A stretch of DNA of 64,000 bases from a virus: the IMG/VR virus record IMGVR_UViG_3300032893_000025, positions 1 through 64,000 of that record. One strand, 5' to 3'. Under the pieces are notes generated by a model. It did not search any database, was not told the DNA's origin, and was given only the letters and a program-made list of their open reading frames with translations. Below are positions 61,815 to 64,000 of this stretch, piece by piece; position 1 is the stretch's first letter; every line of letters starts with the position of its first letter. Both the position numbers and the translations under genes were made by a program.

Positions 61815-63917
61815 TTATTGTTCAGTTCGTACCAGTATCAACCATTCATAAGGTGCAATCGTAATTGGATAGGTTGGCGTTGTGCCATCCAATTTAATAT
61901 AATCATTATGTGGCATATCACTCAATTTTACAATCTTATTATTTCTTGTAAAATTTACAAGTGGATAAACGTAATTGGTTTTACTTTTTGTAGAATTCAC
62001 CCATAACGAAGGAGTTATTATTTGTTCATTTGTTCTATGCCAATTATAAGTTGTCTGGTCTGTAACTGTCCAGAAATGCAAATTTTGTGCTCTCATTGTT
62101 TCTGTATTGTGCGACATATAAAAAATACTGTCATTTTTTGCAGGGGCCTGCCCAAATGGTAAGTAATAACGATTATTGTTAAAAATATTACTTCCGCGCA
62201 CTGCTCCTAAATCATAAGCATATACTGGATTATCAACATATTGTAAAATAAAATCATTATATTCAACATCATTATTCCCCCCACTTAAGGGAGTTTGATT
62301 TCCATTAATCCATAATCCAACATTTTTATCAGAGCCCACCCCTGTTGTTATAAAAGTATTATTTTTAATAATATGCGAATCCCCTTCAATGGTTGCCGCA
62401 AAATGTGAATTTGTTGAATAATTATATTGTGCATCAATAAATGAAGAACCCTCATCGCAATAAATACCATACTTATAAATTGCAATAGTAGGCATTCTGT
62501 CAATTATATTATTTTTGATCTGGCAATAGTTAAAACTATAAGGATTCTTGTGGTAAACATTATTATAAGAATAATTGCAATAAAATGTCCTTATTCCCCC
62601 ACAATCTATCATATTTGTAGCATAATTCCATACATAATTATGATGAATATTAACTGCATTGGTTGTTAAAAATTCAATGCCGGCATATCCTGTATTTTTA
62701 ACTATATTGTAGGATAATTCTATAAGATAACAACGAAGCATATAAATACCTTGTCCAATCATACCCATCATTGCATCGTAAGTAATATCATAACGCCCCC
62801 AACCTATAATAGAATCACAACGATCTATATAATTATTCATAATCAATGCATTATGAGATGTCCTCAAGTAAATAGCACGATTATTACTATCTATAATTGA
62901 ATCATTTTTTATGACAATATTTTGGCATGAATCTAATAAAAATCCATGCCTACCAGAATTGGATATGGTTAAATTATTAAATGAAATTTGAGAACAGTTG
63001 TATGCATCTATAGTATTATCAGATGCTCCGGCAAAATTTATATTATTAAAAGCAATGTTATTGCAATTAACCAATTTAATACCATGTTTATAATAACTTA
63101 CGGAAATGTTACTCGGTGAACCAGATGAATAAATATAAATAGTTTTTGCAATTGAATCATAAGCCCATTCATTTGCTGTTGTAATGCAATTTTTATGATT
63201 TTGAATAAAATAAAGAGTCCCATTAGTCGCTCCAAACGCACCATAATATCCATGTCCGGGAGTTAATCCTGCATAAATTGTTCCATCAAAATTGTGATAA
63301 GAATTAGTATCATTGGCCCAAAAATTAAAAGTTTTATTACTATAAGTTGTACATCTGATTACCTTAATATACCATGTAAATGGTGCTGTTACTAATTCAC
63401 AACCATTCCAGTAATTATCGGCTCTGGCACTCGTATCATTTGCAATTAATGAATATACTGTTCCACCTGTTGCAGATTTATAATTAATTTTTGGGTATCT
63501 GGCTAAGATTCCTCGCGTTGAGCCAAAAAATACAGTGGTTATTTCTGGTGGAAAATGACTATCTTGAACATGCCAAATATTCCCAGCATTTGTCCATCCT
63601 ATAATTGTTTTAAATAAATTAACAACGGGATTTGCACCAATTCCATAGGCCCCAATCGAAATATTATTCTTTGAATAAAAACTTATGGTATCCTGAAAAA
63701 CACTGCCCCTTTCCAACCCAATACTTTGATTAGATTGAACTGTAGTTATTGCCTTATTTATTGTTTGAAAAGGAAGACTTTTTGTTCCAGGATTATTATC
63801 ACTTCCATTATTTGAGACATAATAATTAAAAATTTCCCTATTTTTTAACGAAACGTGAAAAGTCTGAGACATTAAATCCCCGCATATAGATAATAATAAA
63901 AAAAATATAATTTTCAT
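61815..63917 (-). CDS. Secreted right-handed beta-helix protein (700 residues)
   Basis: Signal peptide at residues 1-18 (MKIIFFLLLSICGDLMSQ, with Gln at the end), then YYVSNNGSDNNPGTKSLPFQ, the entry strand of pectate-lyase-like beta-helices, and repeated Asn-rich NNIAFNNINFAG-type rungs to about residue 560. It shares NYWNGCELV and NHKNC...EWAYD...IYIYSS landmarks with the 945-residue protein but lacks its Ig-like and C-terminal domains. Base composition looks richer in G+C than the phage around it, suggesting recent transfer. Probable polysaccharide depolymerase. Confidence 0.68.
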   Translation of the reverse strand: MKIIFFLLLSICGDLMSQTFHVSLKNREIFNYYVSNNGSDNNPGTKSLPFQTINKAITTVQSNQSIGLERGSVFQDTISFYSKNNISIGAYGIGANPVVNLFKTIIGWTNAGNIWHVQDSHFPPEITTVFFGSTRGILARYPKINYKSATGGTVYSLIANDTSARADNYWNGCELVTAPFTWYIKVIRCTTYSNKTFNFWANDTNSYHNFDGTIYAGLTPGHGYYGAFGATNGTLYFIQNHKNCITTANEWAYDSIAKTIYIYSSGSPSNISVSYYKHGIKLVNCNNIAFNNINFAGASDNTIDAYNCSQISFNNLTISNSGRHGFLLDSCQNIVIKNDSIIDSNNRAIYLRTSHNALIMNNYIDRCDSIIGWGRYDITYDAMMGMIGQGIYMLRCYLIELSYNIVKNTGYAGIEFLTTNAVNIHHNYVWNYATNMIDCGGIRTFYCNYSYNNVYHKNPYSFNYCQIKNNIIDRMPTIAIYKYGIYCDEGSSFIDAQYNYSTNSHFAATIEGDSHIIKNNTFITTGVGSDKNVGLWINGNQTPLSGGNNDVEYNDFILQYVDNPVYAYDLGAVRGSNIFNNNRYYLPFGQAPAKNDSIFYMSHNTETMRAQNLHFWTVTDQTTYNWHRTNEQIITPSLWVNSTKSKTNYVYPLVNFTRNNKIVKLSDMPHNDYIKLDGTTPTYPITIAPYEWLILVRTEQ

Positions 63918-63918
63918 A

Positions 63919-63999
63919 TTAAAACGGATTTCTATGTAAAGCAGTTTCTAAAGCATTTACGCGTAAATAAAATTTATTTATGTGATAATTTTGTAAAGC
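63919..63999 (-). CDS. C-terminal fragment of a further - strand gene (cut by window edge)
   Basis: The frame is open from the right edge to TAA (63921-63919), giving 26 residues that end YLRVNALETALHRNPF. The stop is 1 base before the beta-helix ATG, as in a coupled operon. The helical end resembles short coiled-coil tails of phage fibres. Too short to name. Confidence 0.4.
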   Translation of the reverse strand, partial: ALQNYHINKFYLRVNALETALHRNPF

Positions 64000-64000
64000 T

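Noticed and set aside
1-64000. Integrase, transposase or attachment site
   Set aside because: No recombinase motif or terminal repeat was seen, so there is no support for lysogeny or an insertion sequence in this window.

Overview
The window is part of the genome of a tailed phage that almost certainly infects a Bacteroidetes host. It looks like a crAss-like phage (Crassvirales). The evidence is the AT-rich sequence, the divergent layout (early/replication genes on +, virion genes on -), a crAss-type major capsid protein followed by ring, muzzle and cargo proteins, and a giant virion RNA polymerase polyprotein with a DFDVD catalytic loop. Promoters have the Bacteroidetes form TTTG-N19/20-TAnnTTTG, and three exported proteins have signal peptides with Gln just after the predicted cleavage site. 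TAA, TAG and TGA all end genes and no suppressor tRNA is present, so the code is standard.

Region 1 (1-14253, +) is a tightly packed early block. It holds the tail end of a possible lysozyme, a VWA protein, a Sak4-like P-loop recombinase, an HTH protein, a TOPRIM primase, a PD-(D/E)XK nuclease, an M20-type peptidase with C-terminal zinc ribbons, an ATP-grasp ligase, a 5'-3' exonuclease, a uracil-DNA glycosylase, membrane and zinc-ribbon proteins and two metallophosphoesterases.

Region 2 (14254-16090, +) is the most striking part. Seventeen tRNA genes lie in two clusters (6 and 11 tRNAs). Each cluster is preceded by its own promoter, a tiny ORF (23 and 26 codons) and an intrinsic terminator. 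The sensing part of the first leader peptide (residues 4-15) uses only Ile, Arg, His, Glu, Gln and Pro, exactly the six specificities of the tRNAs that follow it. The second (residues 3-18) uses only Arg, Asn, Trp, Met, Val, Ala, Ile, Asp, Gly, Lys and Thr, exactly the eleven specificities that follow it. Isoacceptors match too: ATA and CGA in leader 1 with tRNA-Ile(UAU) and tRNA-Arg(ACG); ATT and AGA in leader 2 with tRNA-Ile(GAU) and tRNA-Arg(UCU). In both leaders a 7-nt GGAAGG-type element can pair with the 5' arm of the terminator and would be covered by a ribosome at the leader stop codon. I infer two multi-codon ribosome-mediated attenuators that release phage tRNA expression when any of the matching charged tRNAs is scarce.

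Region 3 (16091-61219, -) is the virion and lysis block. In transcription order: scaffold-like protein, major capsid protein, a terminator, an auxiliary protein, three related ring/adaptor proteins, a large structural protein, a second terminator, a membrane/coiled-coil protein, fibre genes, a secreted beta-helix protein, a lysis cassette (holin-like, GH108 muramidase, spanin-like) with its own promoter, more tail genes, muzzle, cargo proteins, the 4442-residue RNA polymerase polyprotein and a 1198-residue internal protein. The polyprotein also carries what looks like a circularly permuted histidine-phosphatase domain, an HEVLH metallopeptidase motif and a C-terminal domain typical of phage polyvalent proteins.

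Region 4 (61220-64000, -) has a late promoter, a possible small-gene remnant, a second holin-like gene, a second secreted beta-helix protein related to the first, and the end of another gene. All functional names come from reading motifs by eye and from gene order; no searches were run.
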